Positions 1 through 12,969 of a stretch of DNA of 64,000 nucleotides are shown here, piece after piece (the stretch's first letter is position 1; the number at the start of each line of letters is the position of its first letter). The stretch comes from Pegea sp. RAD2-039 (lineage: Eukaryota; Chordata; Thaliacea; Salpida; Salpidae), in contig JAQGEQ010000365.1 in the NCBI GenBank assembly GCA_034620365.1, forward strand, positions 124,001 to 188,000. The letters run 5' to 3'. The position numbers and the translations under genes are program-made. The notes beneath the pieces were generated by a model. That model was given only the letters and a program-made list of their open reading frames with translations. It made no database searches and was not told the DNA's origin.

Positions 1-3000
1 TTTTGTGGTTCAATTAACAAAAGAAATAGAAAAAAACAAAAATGCTAAGAGATCAAATTTTAATTAAAATAAGTTGATGACATATTTAGTAATTAAATAA
101 GAAAAAGTCTTCAAAATTTAAGCTGAAAACAACATTTTATATTTTCATTAAAAGTTGAAATTAGGAAACTAATCAGAAAGTTTGAAGCTAAAAAAGAAGA
201 TATAAAAAAAAGAATTAGTTGAGATGTAAAAACTAAATTAATCTCTAAATTATTAATAATTGTTCACTAATAATTTCTTTAGTTTGATTCTATTGTTATC
301 CAAGTTGATTTAAAAATACATCAAAAATGAATTGTTCAAAATGGCTTTAAACATAAAAGTAAAAAAGAAATATTAAAAATTAAAACTATTTAAATTTATG
401 TGAGACACTAAATAAGTCTAAACAAATATATTTGGATTTGAAGAGCTGACAAAATCCAGGAACTAGAAAAAAAGGAAATATCAAGTTACTTTCAAAGATA
501 GAATTGAAGTAAAACTAAGAAAGTGCTGCTGCCATCATATTCCTGAAAACTTTCAGAAGTAATTCAGAATTTAAGAATATTCTTTTAAATAACCAAACCA
601 AAATTCAAACAAAAAAGTTGAAAATATGATAAAAAGTTATCAGAATGCTTTTAAAAGCCTACAACTAAACAACTAATTCCAACAAAGTGTTTTACAAAAT
701 GGTATAAGCTTCAATTTCTATTTAATAAATAAAAACTCTTTTATTAAGAATATTTAAAATCTAATTTTCAATCAAAACCTTTTTTAAAATAGAAATATCA
801 AAAACTTTTCAAATGATTTTTACAAAATCCAAATTTTAAAACTTATCAAAACATTAACAATAAACAACTATAAATTAAATCATATAACTCAACATAAAGC
901 TCAAGTATTTAAACAAATAAAAATCATTTTATATAAAAGTATTTGTTTCATTCAAATAAATCCATACAATACTTGCTTCTAAGTTAGCTACAATTATTAT
1001 AACTATTTAATACTTTAAAGAAAAGAGTTGATTCAATAATATAAATATATAAAAAAATCATAATTAGAATAATAAACTGAACATAAGATGAATATATATG
1101 AGGCAAATTAATCAAAATAATTATATGATAACTAATTACTTTACAAAATTTAATAATTAAATTATATCAGAATAAGTACTTAATTATATATTATATATAT
1201 TTGATCTACTAATAATTATATATGATCAATCATCAAAACAAACTAATTCTAAAATTAATTCTAAAAGCAAATAATATTACTTATAAAGTTAAACAGATTT
1301 ACATAAAACCAAAAAACATTTAGAATTACTAAATTTACTGAAATATAAAACTTACTAATCATAAAAATATAAATCATTGTTGATACATCATTAAAGTTTT
1401 TAAGAAAGATCTACTTTTAGTTATTTATGTTTTATATGTTAATTTATTTACAAATAAAATAATAATTTTGATAAAAAGGTTAAACAAGAACATTAATGAT
1501 ACAAGAAACATGAAAATGAAAATTTTAAATAATTTCAACACAGAAATATTTGATATTTCTATAAATATTTATATATATAATTGAAGTGATTTATATAAAT
1601 ATAAAAATAGATAAACACGATGCAAAAAATGATATCAAAAATAAAAGATCATTTTTTTTCTAATTAAAAAGTTAAAAGAATAAAAACTTTATAAAAAAAA
1701 AACATAGAAATTAGATTTTCATCAAAAATATCATCAAAAAAAGTTAAATTATTCAATTTATATAATAAAAAAGATAAGAAATAAAATTGAGTGTCTAAAC
1801 TTGTCTAAGTTTCATTAATAATCTTCTAATTTTCAAACTATCACAGAAATATAAATACTTTTCAAAGCACTAGCAATACTAGCGGTACAGTTATTTGTAA
1901 ATACTTGCATTTAATTATTACTAAATGTGGTTTGTATCATAACAAGTTTAGAAAAAAAAGGAAAATCGAATGTGTGACTACAGCAAGTCGTCAGCCTGTT
2001 TGTAAATTCGTCTGTCACAACAAATACGTACTACTTGAAACATGTGACTACGAGTGGTTAGTTAGAAAAATAGGGGAATTCCCTGAAAATAGTCGACTAA
2101 CAAAGTTTACTTAAAAAATATCGACGTTTATATAATTAACGTGACTAATTTTGGCTTTGTTTCTAATTAATAGGTTCAAAAAGTAAAATATAGTGTATCA
2201 AGATTAGTTTGTACTCAAAATCTTTCTACAAAAACAACAGCTTGTTGTATTTCTGGTTAAATAACTTATAAAACAACTATTTCTATTTATTTGCTAATGT
2301 TTTATTTGAAAAATTTGATTACAACTTTATTTAATACCTTAAAATATATAATTTATTTATTAAGTATCGTTGAGTAACACTAAAAACTACAAGATTAAAT
2401 AAAAATTAGAAGGTTTAAAAGTTATGTATTTAAAAAATAAATTTAAAGTCAAAATGTTAATTATCAAATATATCGTTTAGTTTCATGTTAACTTATCTCT
2501 ATTTGCTTCATAAATATATAAAAATTTTTTAGTCATTATTCAAATTTCAAAATAACTGAAATATTTCAAGAAAGAATTTTTTCTCAAATATATTTCTTGA
2601 ATCTAAAATCTAGTCAATTATTTTTAAGTTTAAAATCTAGCCATGTATTAAACAGCATTATTTCCTTTTTTAATTAATTCACTTTAATTAATTCAATATC
2701 TTCACGCATTTTTACAACTTATTTTTAGTATTTTACGCATTTTGTAAAATTATATTTAATAAGTTGATGATAATCTAACGTTTTGTTTAACTGCAAAAAT
2801 TTACGTTGAGTTATTTTACAAAATTTCTATTCTTTTAATTCATTATTCAAAGTGCTTTATATAAACAAAATAAACGATGTAATAGAAGATATAAAACAAC
2901 TGCAAACTATTTTTATTTTCCATTTTACAGTCATTAAATTGATAAAAATTCATTACTAAAATATAAAAGATTAAATCAGTTATTTCATAAAATTTGCTTT

Positions 3001-3587
3001 TATTTGTTTATTATAAACATAATTCTATAAGTATACAAGGTTTCTACGAATTAGTAGTTTCAATAAAAAAAATTTTATAAGAATTTTAAACCTCAAATTC
3101 TTTATATAAATAAATAAAAATTCATTCTTTGTTACTTTATATTTGAACAAAACGAATTAAATATCCAAAGATTAGATGCATCAAGAAAAATTGAGTCATC
3201 TTCCAATTTTCTTCAAATGAATCAAATAATAAAATCATACATTCACAGGAAATACAGTTTATGAATATTTTATATTATTCTTATTATTAGTCATATCAAA
3301 ATATCACGCGCAAATCAACAGGAAAATGAAAATTCTTTGAATTCATTTCTAAATGTTTTAAAACTTAGATTTCAAAGTTATAATTGTAGGAAATAGAAAC
3401 AGTATTGTGAAAAATTAAGTAAACCGAAATTCTCTTTTGCAGAAAGATCAAATTCTTGGAACAATTCTTATTCATTTTCATAACTTTCAAATTTCTCGCA
3501 AATTTGGTTATGAGAAAAGTTAACTATTATATAAGAAAATTTCACCTATTTTAATATAATTATGTTGAAAAATATGTTACTGATAAT
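1..3587. other. AT-rich DNA without a recognisable gene
   Basis: Very AT-rich sequence with long A and T runs. I see no exon series, RNA gene or LINE/SINE match. A slightly less AT-rich patch at about 1870-2130 holds a 69-codon open frame (1905-2114), but it has no recognisable domain and no clear splice sites, so I do not call it a gene. Confidence 0.6.
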
Positions 3588-3994
3588 TTATTTATTTATT
3601 TATTACAATAAATGTGAAGTAGGGTGCCTGAAGAGAGCACCTCTCGCTAACACACATTCTCACAACTAACATCTATTAAGTCAAAAAGATGGAAAGCAAA
3701 AGATGTAACACATGGTATTTCGTTAGCACTCAAAGCATATAACAGTGAACAATTACATAGAATGTTAATAATATAAAAGTAAAAAGAAATAACAGTTTAG
3801 AAATGACAATGTTGGTAATATTATAACGGTTCAGCTTCTGCTTGAACAATGCGAGCGACTTCGACATGACAATAGCTGATGGCAGCTGGTTCCAAGTACT
3901 AATCGTGCGGTATGAGAAAAAATTTGCTCTGATTAATGTACCAGGTGATATGAGCTTATAAAGATGTAATGTGTGTCATCTGAGTTGATATAAC
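3588..3994 (-). mobile_element. 5'-truncated LINE (CR1/Jockey-like), 3' end only
   Basis: The reverse strand matches the last part of the LINE at 9.7-12.8 kb: the C-terminal RT-protein coding stretch, then the 3' UTR, then the terminal hairpin and a run of ATTT/TAAA repeats at 3588-3605. Only about 400 bases are present, as expected from incomplete target-primed reverse transcription. The coding part has several changes and is not functional. Confidence 0.85.
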
Positions 3995-4610
3995 TTTATA
4001 ATTAATAATAAAATATAAAAAAATATCTAATTAGATACTTCAAAAGGTTTGTATCTACCAAATTTCTAATCTTTTAACTTCTATATGAAATATTCTACCA
4101 AAATCTCTGCCGCTTTCAACTCTATTTCAAACTAGTTACTGGATAATATTAACTTCACTTAATAATTGACAATCTGTTAGTAAACTTCTAGTTCTAGTTT
4201 TGAAAGGAACCAACAACAAATATATTTTTAAAAATTAAACAATTTTTTGTTTTTTAAAATACTTCTAGACTATCTTACAGATAATCTACTTAAATTAGAA
4301 GAACTTATTTATAAAGACACAAAGATAAAATTATGAATAAAATTAGTTTATTATTGAATTTTAAAACAAATTTATCAATAACAAAAAGCTTCAAAATATC
4401 ATCAAAATAATTAAGAATTCTTTAAAACTAAATTCTTATCTTAAAATATTATTAGAATTATTTTCAATTTATTCATTTTCCTGGTCATGTTTATTATCAT
4501 ATCGACTAATCCTTTCACAAAAACCAGTTTATTTTTTAAGTTTTTACTACATGAAGCACCACATTTTTGAAAGTGAAAAATTTTTTTCAGTTGTATTTTT
4601 TTTTTTTTTT
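3995..4610. other. AT-rich spacer
   Basis: No gene, RNA or repeat recognised. The 72-codon minus-strand frame at 4441-4659 runs into the neighbouring SINE and shows no domain. Confidence 0.5.
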
Positions 4611-4818
4611 TATATAAATGCGAAGGAGGGTGGCTAAAGAGAGCACATCTCACTAACACACATTCTCACAAATTAGGAGTTTCATTCTCAGGAGTTTTTT
4701 ATGGTTTTTCTCAGGAGTTTTATATGTCTCCACCTGGGGTCAAATCCGGTACTTCCTAGCTAGATGTACCTTGTAGCTTGTAGCTAGGTGTAGTAACCGC
4801 TTCGCCACCAAGCAGGAC
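4611..4818 (-). mobile_element. tRNA-derived SINE with LINE-like 3' tail (copy 1)
   Basis: On the minus strand the element starts near 4818 with a tRNA-like head. An A-box-like stretch (TGGCGAAGCGGTT) is followed by a B-box-like stretch (GGATTTGACCCC, one or two changes from consensus). It then runs into the 3' tail shared with the LINE (gtgttagtgagat...ctctttagccacc) and ends in an A/T-rich run near 4611. An internal direct repeat around 'ctcaggagtttt' is private to this copy. Two closer relatives lie at 55.4 and 56.1 kb. Confidence 0.8.
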
Positions 4819-6114
4819 GTATTAAAAGTATTATACAGAAAAATAAATACTTTTTAATATCAAACTTAAAAGTTATACTAAAAGCAGAAAATCAAACTTG
4901 AAATAAAAAACTAATTATTTCCAATTTTTTTTTATTTATTATTTTTTTTTAGTTAAAAGTTATTTATGAAATGACATTTGAAATGATAATTATTGGAATT
5001 GAATCAATTATATATTTTCATTCGTAGAATTAGCGGAACTTTGTAAAGTCTGAAGTTTTGACAACATATTGTGGTACTTCATGTAGTTTTTATTTCATCG
5101 TTTTTACATAAAAATGCTTTTAAAACTCGAATTTAATTGTCTTCAAAAACTATTTTCTATAAAAATATATATCCCGAGCTATAAACAAGCTACAATAAAT
5201 CAGTTTATACATTTGGAATTTCTAAAATGATTATTTTGAAACTTATTGAAGTTATTTTATTTAAAAACCTAGTTTGAAATTTTACAAGAATTTGAAAAAA
5301 AAACTGTTAACTTTTCGAATTTTAATAAAAAATTTCACTTATTTTAAGTAAAAACGATTTTGATTGTTTTAAAAACAACAATTTTAGAAATATTTATTAA
5401 AGAGTTTATACTACAAGAGCTACTGATTGCTTCTTGTTTTAGTAAATTAGAAAATTAGTCAGAATTAATTTAACAATTTTTTTGAACAAATGTTTTACAA
5501 TTTGAGCAAATTTATTCAGTTATTACAGACAAAAATGCCAAAGTCACTAACTAAAGTACATTACTAAGTTAGGACACAAACATGTTTGTAAAACGTTCAA
5601 CTGCTGCATAAGCATTCTCAAAAAGTAACCAAGTTTTTATGAAAATATCGACCATAAATTCAGTCATTACATTTCCAATTATACTTATAAAAAGTAGTTT
5701 TATGTTTTTGGTGCTTAAGTTTCGAATACGTTAAAAAGCGTTTTATGTTGAAATATTATTTTCTAAACTTTACATCCGAAGATAGAAAATTAAATGGTAG
5801 AAGCTGTATAGTCGAAGACTTTTTGTTAATTTTAGTTCAGACCTATAAAATTTTAAAAAATTTAAGCTAACTATATCCAGATATCAATTTTAAAATGTTG
5901 TGTAAGATGGATATACGATGTAAATGAATTAGAAGATAGGAAAAATTATTACTCATGAGTTATAAAAACGCCAAAGTCATTAACTAAAGTACATTACTAA
6001 ACAAAATTACAAAATATTTTATATTAGCTATAAAAGTTTTAGAAATATTAAAAATAATAAAAAAGTTGTTTAAGTTTGTAAACATATATGACGTGATAAT
6101 TAATTATTTTCTTG
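4819..6114. other. AT-rich spacer
   Basis: No coding exon, RNA gene or recognised repeat. A short phrase (agtcactaactaaagtacattactaa, split over lines near 5550 and 5975) occurs twice and may be a small dispersed repeat. Confidence 0.5.
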
Positions 6115-6785
6115 ATGAACTATTTATTTGGTTATCTTCTTATCACATCAAAACCTGAGAACATTATCTACGTTGATCAAAAAGAACCTTTTGCTTTGAC
6201 ATGAGATCACAATATGATTGAATTCATACTTTTTTATGAACTTCAAGGAAAAGGAATTTTTATCGTGGAAATTAATAAGTTTCTATCAGGTGTTGACTGG
6301 ATTTCAACTCTTCCGAAGACATCAATACTATTTACTCAAGGTTTACTAAAATCGTTACAGAGTCAATCGAAAAATTCATATCTTTTTATAGAGTCAACAA
6401 AAAATAGATTTGCCCAAAAATTTAAAGAATTTACAACATTTAAAAAACCTCCTATACAAACAAACTAAAACAGACCCTTCCATCACATCTCTGTACAAAG
6501 ATCTTTGTATAGTTTACAAGAAATCTATTTCTAATTTCTATTTGGGAAGAGAAAGTGCAGTTTTATCTTCGCCATGGTGGCAATATTGATGATGGCAATA
6601 CTCCTTCTCTCTCCTACTCCGACATTCTTACAAATGTCTCTGAGATGGTAGATCTTGACATAACAGTCAATATTGTATCTAAGGATATTTCTTCTTTAAA
6701 ATCATCAGTTTCCAACACCCCAGATCAGATCCCAGCTTTGTTTTTAAGAAAAACTACTTTTTCTTCGGAGCTGGCAGAACCGATT
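6115..6785 (+). mobile_element. LINE fragment (end of endonuclease to start of RT), decayed
   Basis: Matches the LINE at 10,390-11,210 with an internal deletion. The stretch after the endonuclease (TSKPENI, DWIST) and the linker before the RT (VSNTPDQIPALFLRK at about 6705-6755) can be read, but in shifting frames with stops. It is not functional. Confidence 0.8.
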
Positions 6786-7627
6786 GAATGCTGACAGATT
6801 GAAGCTGCAGAAGAAGTAGTGAAGTCAATGGAACTTAAAGAGGAGGACCAACAGTAGCGGTTATGAAAGAAGTTTGTTTAAAATGTGGAAGCAGCAAACT
6901 TGATGATTTTACGAGATATCGAACTGGTTCAAACAAATGTTTCAAAAGTGGGAATTTTACCAATTACATGAAAGAGTGTGGGTCGAATTGGACAGACAAG
7001 AAAAGGTAGTACTTTGAGAGTTGTCAGAGTTATGTAGAGGCTGAAGCGGCGCTGGTGGTTCGCGCGTCATCGACTACGAACAGAGAAGTCAATGTTTAAA
7101 AGACTTTCGATGAACTTTGGTACTTCTGACCAAGGACTGTGCTTTTAAGTGTGTCATGGAAGCAAAACACAGGGTTGGTTTGATTAGGAATTGATTTATA
7201 GATAGATTATCCTCATCAAATAATAAGCACAGTGTTGTTAGAGCGTCAAACGTTGACATTGGAAGAAGCCTTTAATCAAGCGATGAAACTGGAAGATGCA
7301 GAACAAGCAAAACTTCGGAGGTACTCAGATTAATAAAAGAGTATCTGGACCCTTTAATTATTATGAGATAGAAAAGCTAAAAAGAAGCTATTGCTGTAGC
7401 TTAGTAGAAAAACTAAAAATATTTTCTACTTTAATCAAAAGAAGCTTTCTAATTATGATGAAAAAGAAATTAATTAAAACCAGAAAATAGTTCAACCATC
7501 TAAGATGTACAAAAAACTCATTTTGCAAAGTCAACCACATCTATTAAACAAATAAATACAAATCTGTTTGTTATAAAAGGTCAGAGTGTTTGTGGGAGTC
7601 GAAAAGAAGATTTAGTGTAACGTCATC

Positions 7628-7742
7628 AAAGATGTAACGTGGAAACAAACACGAAGTTGTCATGGCAACTGTGTTAGGTGTTGGCACCGGGGATATAATA
7701 GTCTTTCGTGTTTAAATCGGATCATATAAGAAGCAACCGCAA
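7628..7742. repeat. Direct repeat, left copy (LTR-like)
   Basis: About 115 bases, from 'aaagatgtaacgtgg' to 'gaagcaaccgcaa', recur almost unchanged at 8078-8193 apart from one short differing block. The pair brackets about 335 bases inside the gag-like relic. They could be short LTRs of a deleted element or a local duplication. Confidence 0.75.
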
Positions 7743-8077
7743 AATATATACAACTACCAACCAAATGAGACGTTTTATCAGTCGGTTTCTTCAACAAGAT
7801 GATACCTGATTCCAAGTGAGTCAACTTCTACATTAAAAAGCTTCAAATGTGTTTCAAATGATACTGGTTTCAAATGTGAAAAACGACATTATTGTCGGGT
7901 CTTTAAAAGGTCTTGGGGAAACGATCTGATAGAAATAGGGGACCACAACCACCTGAAGAGCCTATTTCGAGGCTTCAGTTGTACTTGGGTCCTCGAAAAG
8001 CTTTGTGAATAGAAGATGAAGTAGTGATGAGATTTTCATGAAACTCCGAAGAAGCTTGAGTTAGGAAAGTGGGACAT

Positions 8078-8193
8078 GAAAGATGTAACGTGGAAACAAA
8101 CACGAAGTTGTCATGGCAACTGTGTTAAATATGCGCAGAGAGGATATAATAGTCTTTCGTGTTTAAATCGGATCATATAAGAAGCAACCGCAA
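8078..8193. repeat. Direct repeat, right copy (LTR-like)
   Basis: Partner of 7628-7742 in the same orientation. The block 'ggtgttggcaccgggg' of the left copy is replaced here by 'aatatgcgcagagag'. The rest is essentially identical. Confidence 0.75.
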
Positions 8194-8551
8194 CAGAAAA
8201 GAAGTAGGAAAGAGCTGCAAAGATTAAAAGATCAGAGATGACGGCTAAGAACTGAGTATCTGTGAGCTACTTAATAAAAGAGCTTCCGGACGCTCTAGTT
8301 GTTATGAGGTAGAAAAGCTAGAAAGTAGAAAGCAGATGCTTAAAGAACAAACAGTAAGCTCTACTGGATCTAATCAGGGATCAAAGAAGCATCTAGAGGT
8401 TCTAATTGATACAAGGAAGACAAAAGGTAGAAGCAACTGAAGAGGTTTTTCAACTTTTAGAAATCGTTACAACCATCTTGGAAGAAACGGCATCTTGAAA
8501 AATAAATCGCTGAAAAAGTTTGCTTCAAATGTTGAAGAGAATTTTTAAAAG

Positions 8552-9167
8552 TTTTCTGCCGCTTCAATTTCAAATCTATCTCCTTTATTTGCAGCTCAAC
8601 TTCTTGGTAGGCGACTCTGTATCATCCAAGAGGCAATCTTCAGATGAATCGTTATCATCTGGAAGTTACTTCAGATGAGTCTTCAGCTCCCAACAAATCC
8701 GAAGATTTTGTAGAAAGCGATTTGCTCGCTATTAAAGTGGAATTGTTAATAATCAATTTGTTAATTCTCTACAAGAAGAAAGAGAAATTCAGGAAATAAT
8801 TACAGAAATAATAAAAAGAGATAGAATCAACTCTAGGATGGATTATGATTGTAAGTATTGATAAAGTGACAAGGAGGTTTATCAAGTTATATAAAGATGA
8901 GTTTAAATATCGTTGATGCAAATCCAAGATGTCATCTTCGCTGTAATAATTCTATTATTTGGTTGAGGAGAATATTAAATCCGAAGCTTACGTAAATGTG
9001 TTGTCAAGTTATTCCCTTTCAAAATATTAATTCATTCTGTCGCTACTTACTTTTGTTATTAATCGCTTTTTACAATCGAATAAGACTTTCTTAAAAAGTT
9101 ATTTTCGTTCACTAGATGAGTATAAGACTAAGCTTTCTGTCCTTAAATAGAAATTAGAAATAGATTT
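8552..9167 (+). repeat. 616-bp inverted repeat, left arm
   Basis: The reverse complement occurs at 12,970-13,585 with few differences, mostly single-base changes and small indels. The two arms flank the LINE at 9.7-12.8 kb. Short open stretches (for example SDESSAPNKSEDFVES near 8670) suggest a retroelement protein relic, but no domain is recognisable. Confidence 0.85.
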
Positions 9168-9475
9168 CTTGTAAACTATACAAAGATCTTTGTACAGAGA
9201 TTTGATGGAAGGGTCTGTTTTAGTTTGTTTGTATAGGAGGTTTTTTAAATGTTGTAAATTCTTTAAATTTTTCGGCAAATGTGGTTTTTTGTTGACTCTA
9301 TAAAAATGGTTTGAATTTTTCGATTGACTCTTTAACGATGTTAGTAAACCTTGAGTAAATAGTATTGATGTCTTCGGAAGAGTTGAAAACCAGTCAACAC
9401 CTGATAGAAACTTGTTTATACCATTACAATATCCACGATAAAAATTTCTTTTCTTTTAACTTTTTGGTAGAACAG
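9168..9475 (-). mobile_element. LINE fragment (post-endonuclease segment), decayed
   Basis: The reverse strand matches LINE positions 10,540-10,830 and, more closely, the decayed copy at 18,510-18,820. It is the same region as the plus-strand fragment at 6250-6540, so the two fragments form another inverted pair around the gag-like relic. Confidence 0.75.
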
Positions 9476-9564
9476 TTCCATAATACAATGACTGGGTAGG
9501 TTTGGTTGTTACTCAAGATAGGTTTTTAAATGTTCAGATAAGATGAGGCAATCGCAAAAGATCC

Positions 9565-9650
9565 ACCTTCACTATGAGAAGAAGAGTAATACAGAATTTT
9601 GAAAAATATTGAAAGAAATAGTTTGGAGTAATTTAAAAATATATTTCGAT
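9565..9650. repeat. 86-bp direct repeat, left copy
   Basis: The segment beginning accttcactatgagaag and ending atatttcgat recurs in the same orientation at 13,765-13,850 with about one difference. It lies just upstream of the LINE's similarity start, and its partner lies just downstream of the composite structure. Confidence 0.8.
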
Positions 9651-9689
9651 AATCACCCTTATTCAACCTCTCTTCGCACAAAATTATTA

Positions 9690-12600
9690 GTACTATGCTT
9701 CCAGCCCAAGATAACAGTACACAGAAACCTACCACCAAATCTTACAAGTGTCAAAAAGACAATTTTTCTTTTATATTAGGTATGTTTTTCAACGCACGGT
9801 CAATTGTCAACAAAATTTTCGAATTGTAAGCTCTTTTGCTTTCTCAAGATTTTACATTTGTTTTCATTACCGAAACTTGGTTGAAACCCTTTTATCCTGA
9901 CTCCTTTCTGGATGACAGTGATCTTTTTCGTGCTTTGCGCTGTGACAGACTGTTTGATAGAGGCGGCGGTGTTTGTGTAATCTATAAAACATCACTGGCA
10001 CCTATGATTTCAAGAATTAAGATAAATACCATTGATTGCCCAGGATTTGAGATTATTGCTTTCAATTTTCATTACTCAAAATCTAAGTTTTCCCGCTTTA
10101 TATCTACCTACCTACCACCGTCTAAAGTTAACGATGAGGTTACTATTAAGGCCTTATTGAAGGTTCTGAAAAGCCTTGTTTGTCCTGAGATTTATATTCT
10201 CGGGGATTTTAATTTTAGTAGAATTGATTGGAATAACCCAAATTTAGCATTCAATGGAAAATTGTTTAATTTGAATGGAGACAAAACTAATTTAGCTAAT
10301 CTGAGTCATGTCTTTGTAAACTTCCTCACTGCCAATAATCTATCTCAGATGGTTACTTTTCCGACCCAAGTTAGTGGTAATACTTTGGATCTTCTCATCA
10401 CATCAAAACCTGATAACGTTATCTACGTTGATCAAAATGAACCTTTTGCTCTGACATGCGATCACAACATGATTGAATTCAAGCTCCAACAAACTTTTTC
10501 TACGAACGTTAAAACTCCAAGCATACGGAACTTTTATCGTGGAAATTATAACAGTATAAACAAGTTTTTATCAGGTGTTGACTGGATTTCTGTTTTCAAC
10601 TCTACCGAAGACATCAATGATATCTACTCGAGGCTTACTAACATTGTTAATGAGTCAATTAAAAAGTTCATACCTTTATATAGAGTCAACAAAAAACCAC
10701 ACTTGCCAAGATATTTAAGGAATTTACAGCATTTGAAAAACCTCTTATACAAACAAACTAAAGCAGATCCTTCCATCAAACCTCTATACAAAGATCTTTG
10801 TCTAGTCTACAAGAAATCAGTTTATAGCCTCTATTTAGGAAAAGAAAGTGCAATCTTATCTTCACCTAGCAAGAAAACGTTTTTTGGTTTCATTAATCAC
10901 AAGCTTAAGGCGAGATCTCATCTACCTCCCTTGCTTGATAACGCCAATCAGCTGGTGATGGAACCAAAGAATAAAGCTGAATTGCTAAACAAACAATTTG
11001 AAAAGGTTTTTATAACCGATGATGGCAATACTCCTACTATTTCCTACTCCAATATCCTTTCAAATATCTCTGAGATGGTAGATCTAGACATAACAGTTGA
11101 TATAGTATCTAAGGCTATTTCTTCTCTAAATTCAACAGTTTCCAACACCCCAGATCAAATCCCAGCTTTGTTTGTAAGGAAAAGTACTTCTTCTTTAGCG
11201 CTACCCTTATCGCTACTCTATAACATGACTCTTAAGCGGGGAAGACTTCCACAAATTTGGAAGAATGCTATTATTACTCCAATTTATAAGAAGGGTCCCA
11301 GAAACACTGCAGTTAACTACTGACCAGTTTCGCTGACTTCGGTTATCTGCAGAACTCAAGAACATATCATTCACAACCATATAACTAGCCATTTGACGGA
11401 GCATCATCTAATATCTGATGTCCAGCATGGCTTTGTTAAGCAAAGATCTTCTTTGACTCAACATCTCACTTTTTTCAATGAGCTTACAGCTCATTACGAA
11501 AGTAATACTCCATGTGACATCATATACCTTGATTTTGCTAAAGCGTTTGATTCTGTTCCACACAACAAGCTCATTACTGTATTGAAAAACATAAAAATCA
11601 GCAACTCCATCTTAAAATGGATTGAAGATTTCTTATCAGGTAGAACCCAACGAACCAGTGTAGAAAGATCTTTATCTACTCCTAGTAAAGTCACCAGCGG
11701 CGTTCCTCAGGGTTCCGTTCTGGGTCCACTTCTCTTTTTGATTTTCATTGAAGACCTCATCAGAAGACTAATAACAGTAGACAATGTCAGTGTGTTTGTG
11801 TATGCAGATGACATCAAGCTATTATCTGGTTCTCACTCAAAACTGCACTAAACATTGTAGAAAACTGGTCTGCGAATTGGCAACTTAAAATCCAGCCAAC
11901 AAAGTCTGAAGTTATAACATTCTCCCGTAAGCCAGCTGCCAACTTCAGCAACCAATACTACATCAATGGATCCATTCTTGAACGAGTATCCTCAGTCATA
12001 GACCTCGGCATTACTCTGACATCTGACTTCAAATGGCACAGTTATGTTTCCAGAATCTTTGGAAAATCTATCAAGCTTGTCCACCTCATCATAAAGACTT
12101 TTAATTCTAAAGATCCATGGTTTTTCGTCAACCTTTTCAAACTGTACATACGCCCTATTCTTGAATACAATGTCAGTGCATGGATGCCATATCAAGTTGG
12201 TGATATCAGAAAAATCGAATCTGTTCAGGCAACATTTACGAGATTGGTTTGCAGGAAACTTAATATCAAATACGAGAGTTATAAGCATCGTCTCAGCTTC
12301 TTCAATCTAGATACTTTGGAAATCCGAAGAATTAAATACGACCTTATTCTGATTTTTAAAATTATTCACAACCTAATTGATCTTCAGTTTGATGACTTTT
12401 TTTCCATTAGTCCCTCCCTCAAGTTATATCAACTTAGAAGACATAAATTACATCTTAATAAGCCCACTCCACCAGCTACGTTAACCAGATTAAGTTTTTT
12501 CTCATACCGCACAATCAGTACATGGAACATTCTGCCATCAGAGATTGTCATGTCAAAATCACTTATGCTGTTCAAGAAAAAGCTGAATTGTTATAATATC

Positions 12601-12800
12601 GCCAACATTGCCATTTATAAACTGAGAATTTTTCTCTTTTACAATACTATGATTCTGTGCAATTCTTCATTGTCATATGCTTTTTCGTTTACACGTCAAA
12701 TAGATCTAATTTGTGAGAATGTGTGTTAGCGAGAGGTGCTCTTTTTAGGCACCCTCCTTCACATTTATTGTAATAAATAAATAAATAAATAAATAAATTG
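9690..12800 (+). mobile_element. Near-complete CR1/Jockey-like LINE, ORF2 part
   Basis: This is the longest LINE in the window. It has the ORF2 endonuclease, the RT, a C-terminal domain, a short 3' UTR, the conserved terminal hairpin and a (TAAA)n tail at about 12,772-12,800. The 5' end starts in the segment that joins ORF1 to ORF2 in the copies at 22.3 and 24.6 kb, so ORF1 is missing. It lies between the arms of the 616-bp inverted repeat. Assignment to the CR1/Jockey group rests on the endonuclease-RT layout, the PHD-containing ORF1 of sister copies and the short tandem-repeat tail instead of poly(A). Confidence 0.9.
9836..12729 (+). pseudogene. LINE ORF2 (endonuclease + reverse transcriptase), disabled
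   Basis: The endonuclease shows the TETW motif (about 9868), GDFNF (about 10,204) and the DHN catalytic motif (about 10,462). The RT shows FAKAFDSVPHNKL (about 11,532), GVPQGSVLGPLLF (about 11,699) and the YADD box (about 11,803). Three lesions inactivate it. A frameshift just upstream of 9836 separates it from the normal N-terminus. A TGA at 11,321-11,323 replaces the residue after NY in the RT motif NYRPVSLTS, with the frame intact on both sides. A small deletion near 11,840-11,850 shifts the remaining frame, which resumes at about 11,850 and runs to 12,729 (it contains RLVCRKLNIKYESYKHR). Endonuclease-RT proteins of this type nick the target and prime reverse transcription from the element's 3' end. 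Confidence 0.9.
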
Positions 12801-12969
12801 CAGATTGAAGCTGCAGAAGAAGTAGTGAAGTCAATGGAATTTAAAGAGGAGGACCAACAGTAGCGGTTATAAAAAAAGTTTGTTTAAAATGTGGAAGTAG
12901 CAAACTTGATAATTTTACGAGATATCGAACTGGTTCAAACAAATTGCAGATTGAAGCTGCAAATGTTTC
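12801..12969 (+). pseudogene. Copy of the gag-like relic
   Basis: About 150 bases match 6786-6940 in the same orientation, including the stretch readable as VCLKCGSSKL. It directly follows the LINE's (TAAA)n tail and leads into the right arm of the inverted repeat. Confidence 0.65.

Larger units (their letters stand above)
6786..8551 (+). pseudogene. Decayed LTR-retrotransposon gag-like sequence
   Basis: Less AT-rich than its surroundings and broken in every frame. Readable pieces include a degenerate zinc knuckle near 6935-6985 (C-x2-S-x4-N-x4-C, with the second Cys and the His lost) and a gag-like phrase near 7250-7315 (TLEEAFNQAMKLEDAEQAK). A segment at 7330-7390 is repeated in decayed form near 8265-8330. 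The first ~155 bases recur at about 12,801-12,955. I see no protease, RT or integrase. The assignment to a gag-like ancestor is an inference from these short motifs. Confidence 0.45.

Noticed and set aside
1905-2114. 69-codon Cys-containing frame
   Set aside because: Less AT-rich than its surroundings, but without domain, splice partners or a repeat match, so it is not supported as a gene.
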